From: Utricularia gibba
Taxonomy: Eukaryota; Streptophyta; Magnoliopsida; Lamiales; Lentibulariaceae
Assembly: GCA_002189035.1 (NCBI GenBank)
Contig: NEEC01000010.1
Span: 2,790,001-2,854,000, forward strand
DNA length: 64,000 nt
Direction: 5' to 3'
Both the position numbers and the translations under genes were made by a program. The stretch's first letter is position 1; every line of letters begins with the position of its first letter. The notes beneath the pieces are model-generated. The model saw only the letters and a list, made by a program, of their open reading frames with translations. It searched no databases and was not told where the DNA came from. Positions 34,436 through 46,345 of this stretch are shown here, one piece after another.

Positions 34436-34825
34436 ACAGGATCGGAAAACGGGGACAAAGATTCCCGCAAGCAGTGACTGCAGCAGCAACGTCTCCAGGT
34501 AAAGCTTTCCGCCAGGGTTTTTATACCGACGGCTGACTCAGCCGCTTGCCTTTCCCAAAACTCGAGTAAACTATTTGACTGTATTTGATAGAAATTATAA
34601 ATTGAAATAATTAAATAGAACAAAAAACAATATATTTGGTACATAGGATAAATTATATTATTTATAAATATGAAATAAAATAATTCAAAAGTATAGAATA
34701 TAATAAAATTTTACTATCATATACATCATCTTTATATATTTTCTTATCTTTAATATAATTTTTATATATACCAAACATAATCGTTAGGTAGACAAATGAC
34801 CTTGGCGTACTTGGAAAGCTATTTT
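34436..34825. repeat. Duplicated ADNT1 5' flank, split by an insertion of about 215 bp
   Basis: 34436-34570 matches the ADNT1 upstream region (for example aagattcccgcaagcagtga and ggtttttat). The match resumes at about 34785 (cgttaggtagacaaatga and cttggcgtacttggaaagct), while at 21.9 kb the two parts are contiguous. The intervening AT-rich segment has tatttgataga and accaaacata near its edges, suggestive of an imperfectly terminated MITE. The ADNT1 coding part is absent. Confidence 0.7.
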
Positions 34826-35216
34826 TTAATCATTAAATATAATAAAACTAAACTATGTCCATTTCATTTCGACTGGAAATTCCAACTTTATATATTACAT
34901 TTAGATAAAAAAAATTTATACATAATGATCATTTAGTCATATAATCTATCAAACACAAAATATTATAAATATTTATTTATATTTAGATACAATGTTATAA
35001 AACACATATCCAATATAAATAACAAATATCTGTTTATCTAAACAATAATAATTTTAGTGAACAATAAATTAAACAATCGTATCAAACTAGACCTAAAGTT
35101 ATAATTAAATATATCTCATTATTTATTTTTTTAAAAAAAAACTTATTGAACACTTAACAAATGGCTTATTCATTTAAAAGGATGCCAAATGGTGAACCCT
35201 CATCAGTGATGTTCCA
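34826..35216. other. AT-rich spacer before OSC2
   Basis: No coding signal. The final 60 bp are the OSC2 3' untranslated region. Confidence 0.5.
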
Positions 35217-38200
35217 TCAGCCAATACATTTACGGTACATGGCAAGAGCCCAGATAGGGAACACATTCCGATAGAGTGGGTAGTGCAGAATGCAGTTTCT
35301 CATGAAGGCTCCAGAAAGTTCCTGAAACTTCCATTCTCAGTTACTGGATCAAGAGTGCAGTAAACGTTGATTTAGTTACCTGCTGGGGGAAATCTCCATC
35401 CTCCAACTGGGCGTTGATCAGAAGCCTTGCTGCACGGTTGAGTGGGGTGATGTCTCTCTGTGCCTGGAATAAATAATACTTTTTTTAATTTAATATAACA
35501 ACAAATGGACTGTTGGGTTGGGCTGATGATTGACCTGGCCCGAATGCATGAGGCCCAACATGGCCCATGATGTTTGGACCAAGTTTGAGCGATTTCCTTC
35601 CAGTGCCACGTACTCCTGTTATTTAATAATTTTAATTCATTAATCGTTTGAATATATTATTTATTTATTTATTTTCCAGAACTTACCTTCTTTGGGCAAG
35701 AAAGGTAGGATTCTCCCCAGCCGCCGTCGTCCCTCTGGGTGCTTAAGAGAAAATTAACTCCTCGACGGATGGCGGAGCAATTCTGATATGTATTGCCGGC
35801 GGCAGATAGTCCGGAGAGTGCGAACCATGCGCCGTAGGTGAAGCAAACTGCCCAACTCCCGTACCTTGCAAAACAATATGCCATCGATTATGGTGATTGG
35901 AATCGTAAGTGTCGAAGTTCTTTTACCATGAGCCATCGGGTCTTTGAATGATCTTGATGTATTCAACGGCTTTCTTGATGGATATCCCGATTTCTTTATT
36001 AAGGTGGTGGGGGTGCAGTTTCTTGAACAGAACTAGGGCCTGGATTGATGCAGCTGTGCATTCCACGCACTCGTGTTCCACAACGATATCTTCGTAAAAC
36101 TCCGAAGGATTCAGCAACTGCAAAATGTGTTCTTTTTTTTTTTCGGATGAAGTTTAATCGGCTTGGAATGTGGATGTACGAACCTACCTCAAGCCACTTT
36201 GATGCCCCTGCTGGCTCCCAAACCGGAACGCCGCCATTTTTGCTCTGCAGTTATCAACCGTGAGATGGGACAAAATCGAATGGATTATGCCCAAAGCGTG
36301 TTTGTTAAAAGTCTCACTTGCAAATACATGATCATATTGACAGCATCGTGGAGTTTCACGTCTTCTAGCTTGTCTCCAACGATTTCCGGTGACATCATGG
36401 AGAAGAGAAGGCAACACTGAGAAAGAGAAGATCAAATAGATGTCTTTTCCATCAAGAATCAAGATACCAATGGATTGCAAGTGTACCTTCAAACCCTCTG
36501 CGGTGCAATCGGAGACTCCCCATCCCTGATCTTGATCAGAAAATGTCCATGATCCTCTAGAAATATGCCGGTACATACTCCGGAAATCACCTGAAGGATT
36601 ATCCTTTACCTGCATGTGAGTAGCTATTGATATATCTGTTGATTTGCAGCGTGACTAGAACATTTGTAATGAAGTAGCAACCTGAGATTTCTTTATGAAC
36701 TCATGACCCCTCTTTAAGGTCTCTCCTATCTCACCAGTGAGATCACATTCCAATAATGCTTGTATGGCAAAAGATGCATCCCACAGTTGACTGCCAAAAG
36801 TCTGTTTATGAACACAAGATCAGTTATCTCAGTTCTAGATCATGGATTGTGAGCATCTTTGTTTATAATAACTGAATAAATCATCGCACTGGTACATTAC
36901 CTGCATCTTCATGCCATCCTCCGCTACCCACATGTAATCGGGGATGCGGGCGAGGTGTTTCTTCACGTACTCCCCCTGAGGATCCTCAACCCAACAAGCC
37001 ATCAAGCAAAGTGCCTTCTCTATGCAGCCTATGGTAATGTATCTACTGTTTTCATCTTCATAATGAACGTGTTTCATGGTAACTTGCAGAGCTTTGTCCC
37101 TCAACTTATTGAAAGGCCAGCGAGAAAGTAGAGGCTCTGCAATTACATAGCAAGCATCCCAAATGAAGTCCTGTACAAATCCATGCGCATAATACAGATC
37201 CTCCTGCCATAGCATACAGGTTTTCAGATCTTGCTCCTTCCTCTTCATTAAGTATAACTCATTATCAATGACTAACCTTTGCGCATACTTTTCGCAGGCT
37301 TCTCCAATCAATCTTTTCGTAAGGCTCATCATATAACTCTTGTCTGAGTTCTAAGATCAGAGGAGTGATTGGAGCTACAAATCTCTTGCCATACAAGTAG
37401 GACATCGGCATGTAAACCGTACGACAATAACACATCATTTTGGCTGTCATTTGAAATAAGATATATGATGTCAACCTGCATCATGAAAAAGGAAAACAGA
37501 CAGAAGAGGACCTGGATGCATTGGGAGATATGAAGGGAACAACCAGAATTCAGGTGGCATCGGGTTAGTACCGGACCAATCATACAACCCGATTATCTGA
37601 AAATAGGAACAATTATGTGCATGTTTCACTAGTCTCAATCTCTGAAAGTCTAGAGTTGAGAGAGAGTACCGATAGATAAGTCTTGCCCCAAGAAGGAATG
37701 GCCTTAACCGTTCCGTGGTCCATGATCCACTTCCTAGCTTTGACACAAGCGCTATTCTTGTTGTCTACGCCCAGAATCCTCATGCAAAGGTAACTTAGTG
37801 CAGTGCAGAACATCATGCTGTGACCTGCTACATGGAACCCCCATCCTCCATCTTCATTCTGTCATCAATTCTCAAGTATGTTTTTACTTTTTTTTCGCGT
37901 TTGCTCCAATTTTCATCTCATTTTAGTTGTTGCCCAAAATATTACTTAGTTTACCTGGTGGCAGTACAGATAACGAAGAATCTCTCTGCAGTGTTGGGGT
38001 GAGAAAACTGTGTTGAGGCATCCCATCATGTTCAAGGCCATCACCTGCATGGCTTAAGTGGCAAGGTTGAAAAAACTGGAACTCTTTATTTCTTAAACAG
38101 GCAAAGGCGAATGCTTTACCAGTGGCGGTAGAAAGTAGAGTGGACCGGCGTTTTCCGCGGGCCAGTGGCCGTCGCTGGCTTGCAACGCCGCCAAAAAATG

Positions 38201-38575
38201 AACCCCACGTCGGAGAGCGGCGGTGGCTTTCTCATGACTCACATCTTCATCGTCACCCACCCTCACTTGCTGTATCCTTTGCCGAAACTTTCTCTCATGC
38301 AAAGACTGCACAGTTCAGCATGCTATATAAGTTGGCAATGATCACCTGTTCAGAAAATTTTCCAACGCAATTACCTGCATCCGCCATAGGAGATCACTGT
38401 TGGCCTTCACACGGTGGCGATTCTCCCAAAAGTTACTTCTTGCCTTCTCCACTGCTTCCCGGAGCTCCGGTGTGCCGTAGTCCTCATCGAAAATCCACGT
38501 CTGTCTTCCTACAAAGTTGTTAGTTGTGTAGAGGTAAGGATTATTGTCTCCCTGAGCAACTTTGAGTCTCCACAT
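35217..38575 (-). CDS. Oxidosqualene cyclase 2 (triterpene synthase)
   Basis: A close paralogue of OSC1 with the same exon plan and coding ends (start [12 protein letters not shown], end MYRKCIG), and no frame break in the exons I read. It keeps the DCTAE catalytic motif, preceded by DQGWGVS, nearer the usual family form than OSC1. It also keeps the product-switch motif [19 protein letters not shown] and the QW repeats. Differences from OSC1 include VAGHSMMF for VEGHSMMF in the exon near 37800, an A for G just before the MMCYCR exon, [13 protein letters not shown] for [13 protein letters not shown], and several single residues. Introns are also very similar, so the duplication is recent. The 5' flank to about 39040 is shared with the other copies. 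Whether both copies make the same product is unknown. Confidence 0.95.
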
Positions 38576-39040
38576 GACTGACCACTTCTATGCTGCAAAG
38601 GAAGTATGATGTCAATGATAGCATGACTGACCACTTCGTCATTTGCAGGCTAGAGAGGAAGGGGAAGTAGTAGAGAATGGCAAACCTGACTGCCTTGGAG
38701 TTGACACAGGTGACTCTGAGGAGAAATCCCCTGCTTATCTAGTTCCATACTGCAAGAGTAGCTCTGCCTTCATCTTTTATGGTGAGGTAGGAGCTCTACA
38801 TTTACTGCATGCACGGAGAAGGGCACGCATGCAGGCAATTTTTCTAAAAATCTAAGAATCGAACAGGAGGGCTGGAGGGCCACGCATTGCAGACAGCTAG
38901 GTTGTTGTCCTTTTCAAGGTATGCAACGACGATCTTGTAACAATAAATGATCGAACATTTACACCCCGTGACCATCTTCCATTCCTTAGACTCTGAGACT
39001 TTTTAAATCCTTAGGTTTTCCATCACACTCCCTGGACTTT
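38576..39040 (-). promoter_or_regulatory. OSC2 5' flank, conserved with OSC1 and OSC3
   Basis: Aligns with 26136-26620 and 45982-46345; the likely promoter and leader. A short duplicated phrase (gcatgactgaccactt) occurs twice near 38572-38637. Confidence 0.5.
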
Positions 39041-39189
39041 GGTCGGATTGTCCAAGAAGCCTCAGAATCAAGAAGCCCGCCCCCGGTTCCAATCAGATAC
39101 CGAGGCTCGATCCCAAAAAATGCACGCTGATCAAGATGCTGTACAACCTTCCTCCAAAGCATACGGTTTTCTGCCAAATCGCCCCAATC

Positions 39190-39320
39190 ATCTGCTATTT
39201 GCATTTTACCCTACTAATAGAGTTTCTTTGCGTTTTACCTTACTAAAGACAAGATGAAAGTAGGGTAAAACACAAGTAAAATTTTAAAAGTAGGATATTT
39301 ACCCTATTTCCTCGATCTTC
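39190..39320. mobile_element. Short AT-rich non-autonomous element (deletion form)
   Basis: It starts near gctatttgcattttaccc and ends near atttaccctatttcctcgat. The same two ends bound the longer element at 39540-40175, so this looks like an internally deleted copy. Internal complementary phrases (ttttaccttact and its reverse) could fold. No clear target duplication was seen. Confidence 0.5.
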
Positions 39321-39539
39321 TTCTATATGAATCCTATGTGAGAATTGTTAACTGGGGGACAGAGCCAGACGACTTGTTCAAAATGGAGGGGCGGCTGGAA
39401 ACCCCAGACTGCATGCAGTGCATCAGACCTCCAGATGTTGATCCTATCACAACTACCCACACCGACATTGAATGCTCTACTGACAGTTCCACTGTGGGAT
39501 GAATGCCTGGCTCAGTCGACCTTGTACGGGTGTCAGACG

Positions 39540-40175
39540 GCTGCGATTTGCATTTTAGCTCTGCATTTTACCTTACTAACATTTATTTACTGTTTGCTTT
39601 TATTAAAAATAAATAAAATAACTTTATAATTTTATCAAATGGTGTATTAATTTTCCTTTTTTGAGAGGATTACAAAATATAATTATCAAAATAATAAAAT
39701 AAGATACATTATTTTTGACGAATTTTTTTAAATATTATATTAATGATAAAAAAACAAAATAGATTTCATGAAAAATATCAAACAATACAAATGTAAATTA
39801 AAATATTTTATTTATCAAAAAGTAAAAATATATTTTAATACTTTTTCATATTATTACATAATGATTGAAATAAACAAATTACTTATCAGAAAATATAATT
39901 AAAACAATACAAATGTATAATATATATATTATATAATATTGATTCTGTATGAATAAATTGTGTTGTTGAAAATTTTGGTAAAAGAAATGCATAATGCAAA
40001 ATAAATATGATACAAAAAAAATTATTTACTTTTGCATTTTAATTAAAATTTTTGTTCAATAGTAAGGTAAAATGCAAACCAAACAAAAAAAGTAAGGTAA
40101 TTACTAATGACAAGATAAAAGGTAAAACACAAATCAAATTTTAAAATTAGGGTATTTACCCTATTTCCTCGATGA
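39540..40175. mobile_element. Long AT-rich non-autonomous element (about 635 bp)
   Basis: It begins gcgatttgcattttagc and ends tatttaccctatttcctcga, the same edges as the 130-bp copy at 39190. Subterminal phrases attttaccttact and agtaaggtaaaatgca are inverted copies of each other. It splits sequence that is continuous in the OSC1 unit near 33870. No coding capacity. Confidence 0.55.
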
Positions 40176-41002
40176 AGGCCTTTACCCCATCGTTATCCCT
40201 TTCCCGGCGTCATGCTGATGCATTGTGGGATGAATTAGGAAGGTGGCGTCTGTAAAAAAAAAAAAAAAAAAAAGAACACTGAATTTTTTTCTCTCAGAGA
40301 GAAATTGACAGTAACGAGAAGCACTTGGGCCGAACGTTTGGGCCAACCACAAATGCAAGAGGGGTGTTAGCCCATTGGCCCAGTTTATGTGACTGTTGTG
40401 GCCCATAATACATAGCAATGCTTCGCACAAACAAGATATTTCGTTTCGTTTTATTTCTTGAAAAATGCATGGACTCCAATTCATTGAAAAAAGAGTATGA
40501 AAAATAAATATAATTTTTGAAAATTAATATTTTTTTAAAATTTTCTTATAAAGATTATTGAATTAAATTTAAAAATTATGATTTAAGGGTACTAAGGGTA
40601 TGTTTTGTGTTATGAATTTCTTAAAGTAATTCAATTTAATTTTTGAAGATTTTAATTTTTAATTGTTTTATAGTAAAATCAGAAATTCGGATTCTATGAT
40701 TAACTTCATAAATTATTAAATTTCTTGAATCTCTATATCAGAGATTAAATAGACAAATTATATTATTCAAATTTTATCTATTCTAAAAATACTTTTATAT
40801 CATAAAATTAAATTATATAATAATTTAATATATTAAACTTTATAATATATATTTTACTTTATTAAATTTTATAATATTATATTATATTATCCCACAGTTT
40901 TATAATTTTAAATTGATTCTATTCATATAATTTTAAATTTAATTTTATTCGATATAATCTTGAGCAAACTTCAAATAGAGACGAGGCAATAAATGGATTG
41001 GA
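40176..41002. other. OSC2-unit flank, no gene
   Basis: 40176-40500 aligns with 33860-34060 in the OSC1 unit. A run of 20 A residues lies at about 40257-40276. The remaining part is AT-rich. No gene is supported. Confidence 0.5.
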
Positions 41003-41047
41003 TGAGAAATCTCACTGGAATGGCATATTCCTTGCAGGGGCCGAAGC
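41003..41047. repeat. Duplication-unit end module, copy B
   Basis: Same module as at 34370-34428 (gatgagaaatctcactgg then aatggcatattccttgcagg and ggccgaag). Here it joins a bHLH gene relic. Confidence 0.65.
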
Positions 41048-41395
41048 ATCTTCGGCATGCGATTCAGGTGGACTGAAGTGTCCCAGGAAACTGGAACAAC
41101 TTAGAGGTGAGTTTGAAAAGGGGATTGAACAAGTGGGAGGCAGCAAATCAGGTGGAGCGGCAGCAATACTGTGATGATGAAGAAAAAGATACTGGTTCTC
41201 AGGATCAAAGCCTGTGCTCATCTGATGTGATTCATGAAAACTTGCATTCCCTACAGTAAACGCCTCCATTTCAAGAACAGAAGCAGCAGCAGAAGTTTTC
41301 CTTAAGCATGCTCTTCAGCTTTTTCACCTTCCTTGGGTCCATTGACTTGATGGTAAACGCTCCCTTTTTCCCTGCAAGCTTGGCATCATTTTAAG
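41048..41395 (-). pseudogene. bHLH gene 5' relic (copy of the 49.4-49.8 kb exon)
   Basis: Reads MEAFTVGNASFHESHQMSTG, DLLPPTCSIPFSNSPL and SFLGHFSPPESH, matching the first exon of the bHLH gene at 48481-49789, then stops. The bHLH domain and later exons are absent. Upstream, the Lys-rich KVKKLKSMLKE stretch is out of frame because of one extra base near 41300. It is a truncated fragment left by segmental duplication. Confidence 0.85.
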
Positions 41396-42530
41396 GAAGC
41401 GGTAACCTTAAAATGAGAATCAAAGCTTTATGTTTTTCGCTTTTCAACAAGTGATGTAACCGTTTTAACACAGGACAGAAACAGCAGAAGGGAAACGTGG
41501 AAAGAAACTGCATCAGAATGCCGTGCCATGGGAACCTACTCCACAGTCTTCTTGTTCATGGAATCATTGTAGTTTTTTCCTTGAAGCAATTCATGCGCAC
41601 CTGTAAAGACATTTACAAGAGAAGTTAATCAAATTGTCGACGAAACCGTTATTTATAGTTGAATATTCATGGTATATTGTTATGTTCCGATGCTCTGACA
41701 GGTCCATCCAACTGTCTCCCTGATACCAGATACTCTGCTAGAGTCTTTACCTGGGAAATGAAGAAAAAACAGGAGAAGAAGCCTTCTTTCATGTATCAAC
41801 ATGCATATGCATCCTACACTAACAGTGCCCCTGCCCATATAGTCAAGAAATTATGTCGATGATTCATGAACTATACAGCTTCGCTTAAGCTTTCAATTTC
41901 CAACTTCTGTACAGGCACACTTAATAAGAACACAAATGGCATTCATCGCATGTACACTACTACATGGTACAGGCACAGCATTCGTGCACTACTAAAAAAC
42001 TTGATCGATCACCAGGGAGGAGCATCCATGGCATGCCCCATCAGAGCATCAACCCGACACCAACGATACCCAACCCCACCACGAAAACCACAGCATACTT
42101 ACCGATGCCACAACATCCACCAGATCTATGGTCGGGTTTTTTCCGGCTCGTATTGATCCTTGACCTCCTCCTCATTGGTTTCCAAGGTGGAAGTAATGGA
42201 GATCCTGGAAATGCTTGATGACCTTACTGCGTAGAGCCAGCAAATATGTATTGTTTTCCAGCTTCAAAAGTCGGAGCCACTGCTTATAGGCAAAGAGATG
42301 AGATGCTTGTCTCAGGAAAAGCTTGTTTTGCAATGTTATCGGACTCTCTGGCACGTGTTTGAGAATGATGCAGAGCATCTAGTATCCGTGAGGTATCTCC
42401 ATCCATCCTCCCAACGTCTCCAAGGGCAGAGCTATAAGCAGAAGAATGATAGAGAAATAAGGAAACCAAGCACAAGACATTTTTTAAGAAAGCTAGAGGT
42501 GCATGATTTTGTAATAGTTTCACTAAACCC
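41396..42530 (-). pseudogene. Relic of the neighbouring coiled-coil gene plus spacer
   Basis: This stretch parallels 49790-50960. The coding part (about 42170-42450) keeps ALGDVGRMDGDTSRILDALH, TRARESDNIAKQA and LFAYKQWLRLL. It lacks the CEEKEHIIKLVLRQ segment through a small deletion and is frameshifted after LLALRSK. The first exon of the gene is missing altogether. Together with 41048-41395 it is one duplicated block of about 1.5 kb. Confidence 0.85.
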
Positions 42531-42609
42531 TAAGCCCTAAATCACCAAACGAATGTCTTATTTATTCAAAAGGATGCCAAATGGTGATCCTTCTTCGCTG
42601 CTGGTTCCA

Positions 42610-45600
42610 TCAGCCAATACATTTACGGTACACGGCAAGAGCCCAGATCGGGAATACATTCCGATAGAGTGGGTAGTGGGCAATGCAGTTTCTCATGAAG
42701 GCTCCAGTACGTTCCTGAAAATTCCATTCTCAATGACTCAGTAAGTTCCTGAAAATTCCATTCTCAAGCGTGCAGTAAACGTTGATTGAGTTACCTGCTG
42801 GGGAAATCTCCATCCTCCAACTGGGCGTTGATCAGAAGCCTTGCTGCACGGTTGAGTGGGGTGATGTCCCTCTGTGCCTGGAATAAATAATACTTTTTTT
42901 AATTTAATATAACAACAAATGGACTGTTGGGTTGGGCTGATGATTGACCTGGCCCGAATGCATGAGGCCCAACATGGCCCATGATGTTTGGACCAAGTTT
43001 GAGCGATTTCCTTCCAGTGCCACGTACTCCTGTTATTTAATAATTTTAATTCATTAATCGTTTGAATATATTATTTATTTATTTATTTTCCAGAACTTAC
43101 CTTCTTTGGGCAAGAAAGGTAGGATTCTCCCCAGCCGCCGTCGTCCCTCTGGGTGCTTAAGAGAAAATTAACTCCTCGACGGATGGCGGAGCAATTCTGA
43201 TATGTATTGCCGGCGGCAGATAGTCCGGAGAGTGCGAACCATGCTGTCAATATGATCATGTATTTGCAAGTGAGACTTTTTAACAAACACGCTTTGGGCA
43301 TAATCCATTCGATTTTGTCCCATCTCACGGTTGATAACTGCAGAGCAAAAATGGCGGCGTTCCGGTTTGGGAGCCAGCAGGGGCATCAAAGTGGCTTGAG
43401 GTAGGTTCGTACATCCACATTCAAGCCGATTAAACTTCATCCGAAAAAAAAAAGAACACATTTTGCAGTTGCTGAATCCTTCGGAGTTTTACGAAGATAT
43501 CGTTGTGGAACACGAGTGCGTGGAATGCACAGCTGCATCAATCCAGGCCCTAGTTCTGTTCAAGAAACTGCACCCCCACCACCTTAATAAAGAAATCGGG
43601 ATATCCATCAAGAAAGCCGTTGAATACATCAAGATCATTCAAAGACCCGATGGCTCATGGTAAAAAAACTTCGACACTTACGATTCCAATCACCATAATC
43701 GATGGCATATTGTTTTGCAAGGTACGGGAGTTGGGCAGTTTGCTTCACCTACGGCGCGGAGTTTCACGTCTTCCATCTTGTCTCCAACGATTTCCGGTGA
43801 CATCATGGAGAAGAGAAGGCAACACTGAGAAATAGAAACTCAAAGGGATGTCTTTTCCATCAAGAATCAAAATACCAATGGATTGCAAGTGTACCTTCAA
43901 ACCCTCTGCGGTGCAATCGGAGACTGGCCATCCATGATCTTGATCAGAAAATGTCCATGATCCTCTAGAAATATGCCGGTACATACTCCGGAAATCACCT
44001 GAAGGATTATCCTTCACCTGCATATGAGTAGCTATTGATATATCTATTGATTTGCAGCGTGGCTAGAACATTTGTAATGAAGTAGCAACCTGAGAGTTCT
44101 TTATGAACTCATGACCCCTCTTTAAGGTCTCTCCTATCTCACCAGTGAGATCACATTCCAATAATGCTTGTATGGCAAAAGATGCATCCCACAGTTGACT
44201 GCCAAAAGTCTGTTTATGAACACAAGATCAGTTATCTCAGTTCTAGATCATGGATTGTGAGCATCTTTGTTTATAATAACTGAATAAATCATCGCACTGG
44301 TACATTACCTGCATCTTCATGCCATCCTCCGCTACCCACATGTAATCGGGGATGCGGGCGAGGTGTTTCTTGACGTACTCCCCCTGAGGATCCTCAACCC
44401 AACAAGCCATCAAGCAAAGTGCCTTCTCTATGCAGCCTATGGTAATGTATCTACTGTTTTCATCTTCATAATGAATGTGTTTCATGGTAACTTGCAGAGC
44501 TTTGTCCCGTAGCTTAATGAAAGGCCAGCGAGACAGTAGAGGCTCAGCAATTAAATAGCAAGCATCCCAAATGAAGTCCTGTACAAATCCATGTGCATAA
44601 TACAAATCCTCCTGCCAGAGAATACAGGTTTTCAGATCTTGCTCCTTCCTCTTCATTAAGTATAACTCATTATCAATGACTAACCTTTGCGCATACTTTT
44701 CGCAGGCTTCTCCAATCAATCTTTCGTAAGGCTCATCATATAACTCTTGTCTGAGTTCTAAGATCAGAGGAGTGATTGGAGCTACAAATCTCTTGCCATA
44801 CAAGTAGGACATCGGCATGTACACCATACGACAATAAGGCATCATTTTGGCTGTCATTTGAAATAAGATCTATGATGTCAACCTGCATCATGAAAAAGGA
44901 AAACAGACAGAAGAGGACCTGGATGTATTGGGAGATATGAAGGGAACAACCAGAATTCAGGTGGCATCGGGTTAGTACCGGACCAATCGTACAACCCGAT
45001 TATCTGAAAATAGGAACAATCATGTATATGTTTAACCAGTCTCAATCTCTGAAAGTTTAGAGTTGAGAGAGAGTACAGACAGATAGATAAGTCTTGCCCC
45101 ACGAAGGGATGGCCTTAACCGTTCCGTGGTCCATGATCCACTTCCTAGCTTTGATGCAGGAGGTATTGTTGCTGTCTACGCCCAGAATCCTCATGCAAAG
45201 GTAACTTAGTGCAGTGCAGAACATCATGCTGTGACCTGCTACATGGAACCCCCATCCTCCATCTTCATTCTGTCATCAATTCTCAAGTATGTTTTTACTT
45301 TTTTTTCGCGTTTGCTCCAATTTTCATCTCATTTTAGTTGTTGCCCAAAATATTACTTAGTTTACCTGGTGGCAGTACAGATAACGAAGAATCTCTCTGC
45401 AGTGTTGGGGTGAGAAAACTGTGTTGAGGCATCCCATCATGTACAAGGCCATCACCTGCATGGCTTAAGTGGCAAGGTTGAAAAAATTGGAACGCTTTAT
45501 TTCTTAAACAGGCAAAGGCGAATGCTTTACCAGTGGCGGTAGAAAGTACAGCGGGCCGGCGTTTTCTGCGGGCCAGTGGCCGTCGCTGGCTTGCAACGCC

Positions 45601-45981
45601 GCGAAATAATGAACCCACGTCGTAGAGCGGCGGTGGCTTTCTCATGACTCACATCTTCATCGTCGCCCACCCTCACTTGCTGTATCCTTTGCCGAAAGTT
45701 ACTCTCGTGCAAATACTGCACAGTTCAGCATGGTATATAAGTTGGCATCTTGATCAGCATGCATTTTCCAACGCAAATACCTGCGTCCGCCATAGGAGAT
45801 CACCGTTTGCCTTCACAGTGTGGCGATTCTCCCAAAAGTCACTTCGGGCCTTCTCCACTGCTTCCCGGAGCTCCGGTGTGCCGTAGTCCTCATCGAAGGT
45901 CCACGTCTGTCTTCCCACAAAGTTGTTAGTTGTGTAGAGGTAAGGATTATTGTCTCCCTGAGCAACTCTGAGTCTCCACAT
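42610..45981 (-). pseudogene. Oxidosqualene cyclase 3, inactivated by inversion and frameshifts
   Basis: A third OSC copy, starting MWRLRVAQGDNN at 45981 and ending MYRKCIG-like at 42610. Most exons are recognisable, including [10 protein letters not shown]. It carries clear lesions. First, 43241-43757 is inverted: the exons with MIMYLQ, the SKNGG-type exon and [16 protein letters not shown] lie on the plus strand between the outer minus-strand exons. Second, a lost base near 44733 moves the [14 protein letters not shown] region out of frame. Third, a lost C near 45613 shifts the second exon after AALRRG. The product-switch motif reads MMPYCR, losing a conserved Cys. The flanks at 42532-42600 match OSC1 more than OSC2. 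It cannot make a normal cyclase. Confidence 0.93.
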
Positions 45982-46345
45982 GACTGACCACTTTATGCTG
46001 CAAAGAAAGTATGATGTCAATGATGGCTTTCTGAAATGCATGCGTGTCGAAGTATTACATGAAAAAACCAAGGTTTGTTTGTCGTTTGCAGGCTAGAGAG
46101 GAAGGGGAAGTAGTAGAGAATGGCAAACCTGACTGCCTTGGAGTTGCCACAGGTGACTCTGAGGAGAGATCCCCTGCTTATCTAAAGTTCCATACTGCAA
46201 GAGTAGCTCTGTATGGTAGGAGGCCCACATTTTCTTCAAGCACGCAGAATGGCATGCATTCAGCCAATTTTTCTAAAAAACAAAGAATCAAGTTGGAGGG
46301 CTGGAGGGCCACGCATTGCAGACAGCAAAGTTGTCGTTTTCAAGG
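45982..46345 (-). promoter_or_regulatory. OSC3 5' flank, copy of the OSC1/OSC2 upstream region
   Basis: Homologous to the flanks of OSC1 and OSC2 up to about 46345, where similarity ends (near gcaaagttgtcgttttcaag). Confidence 0.5.
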
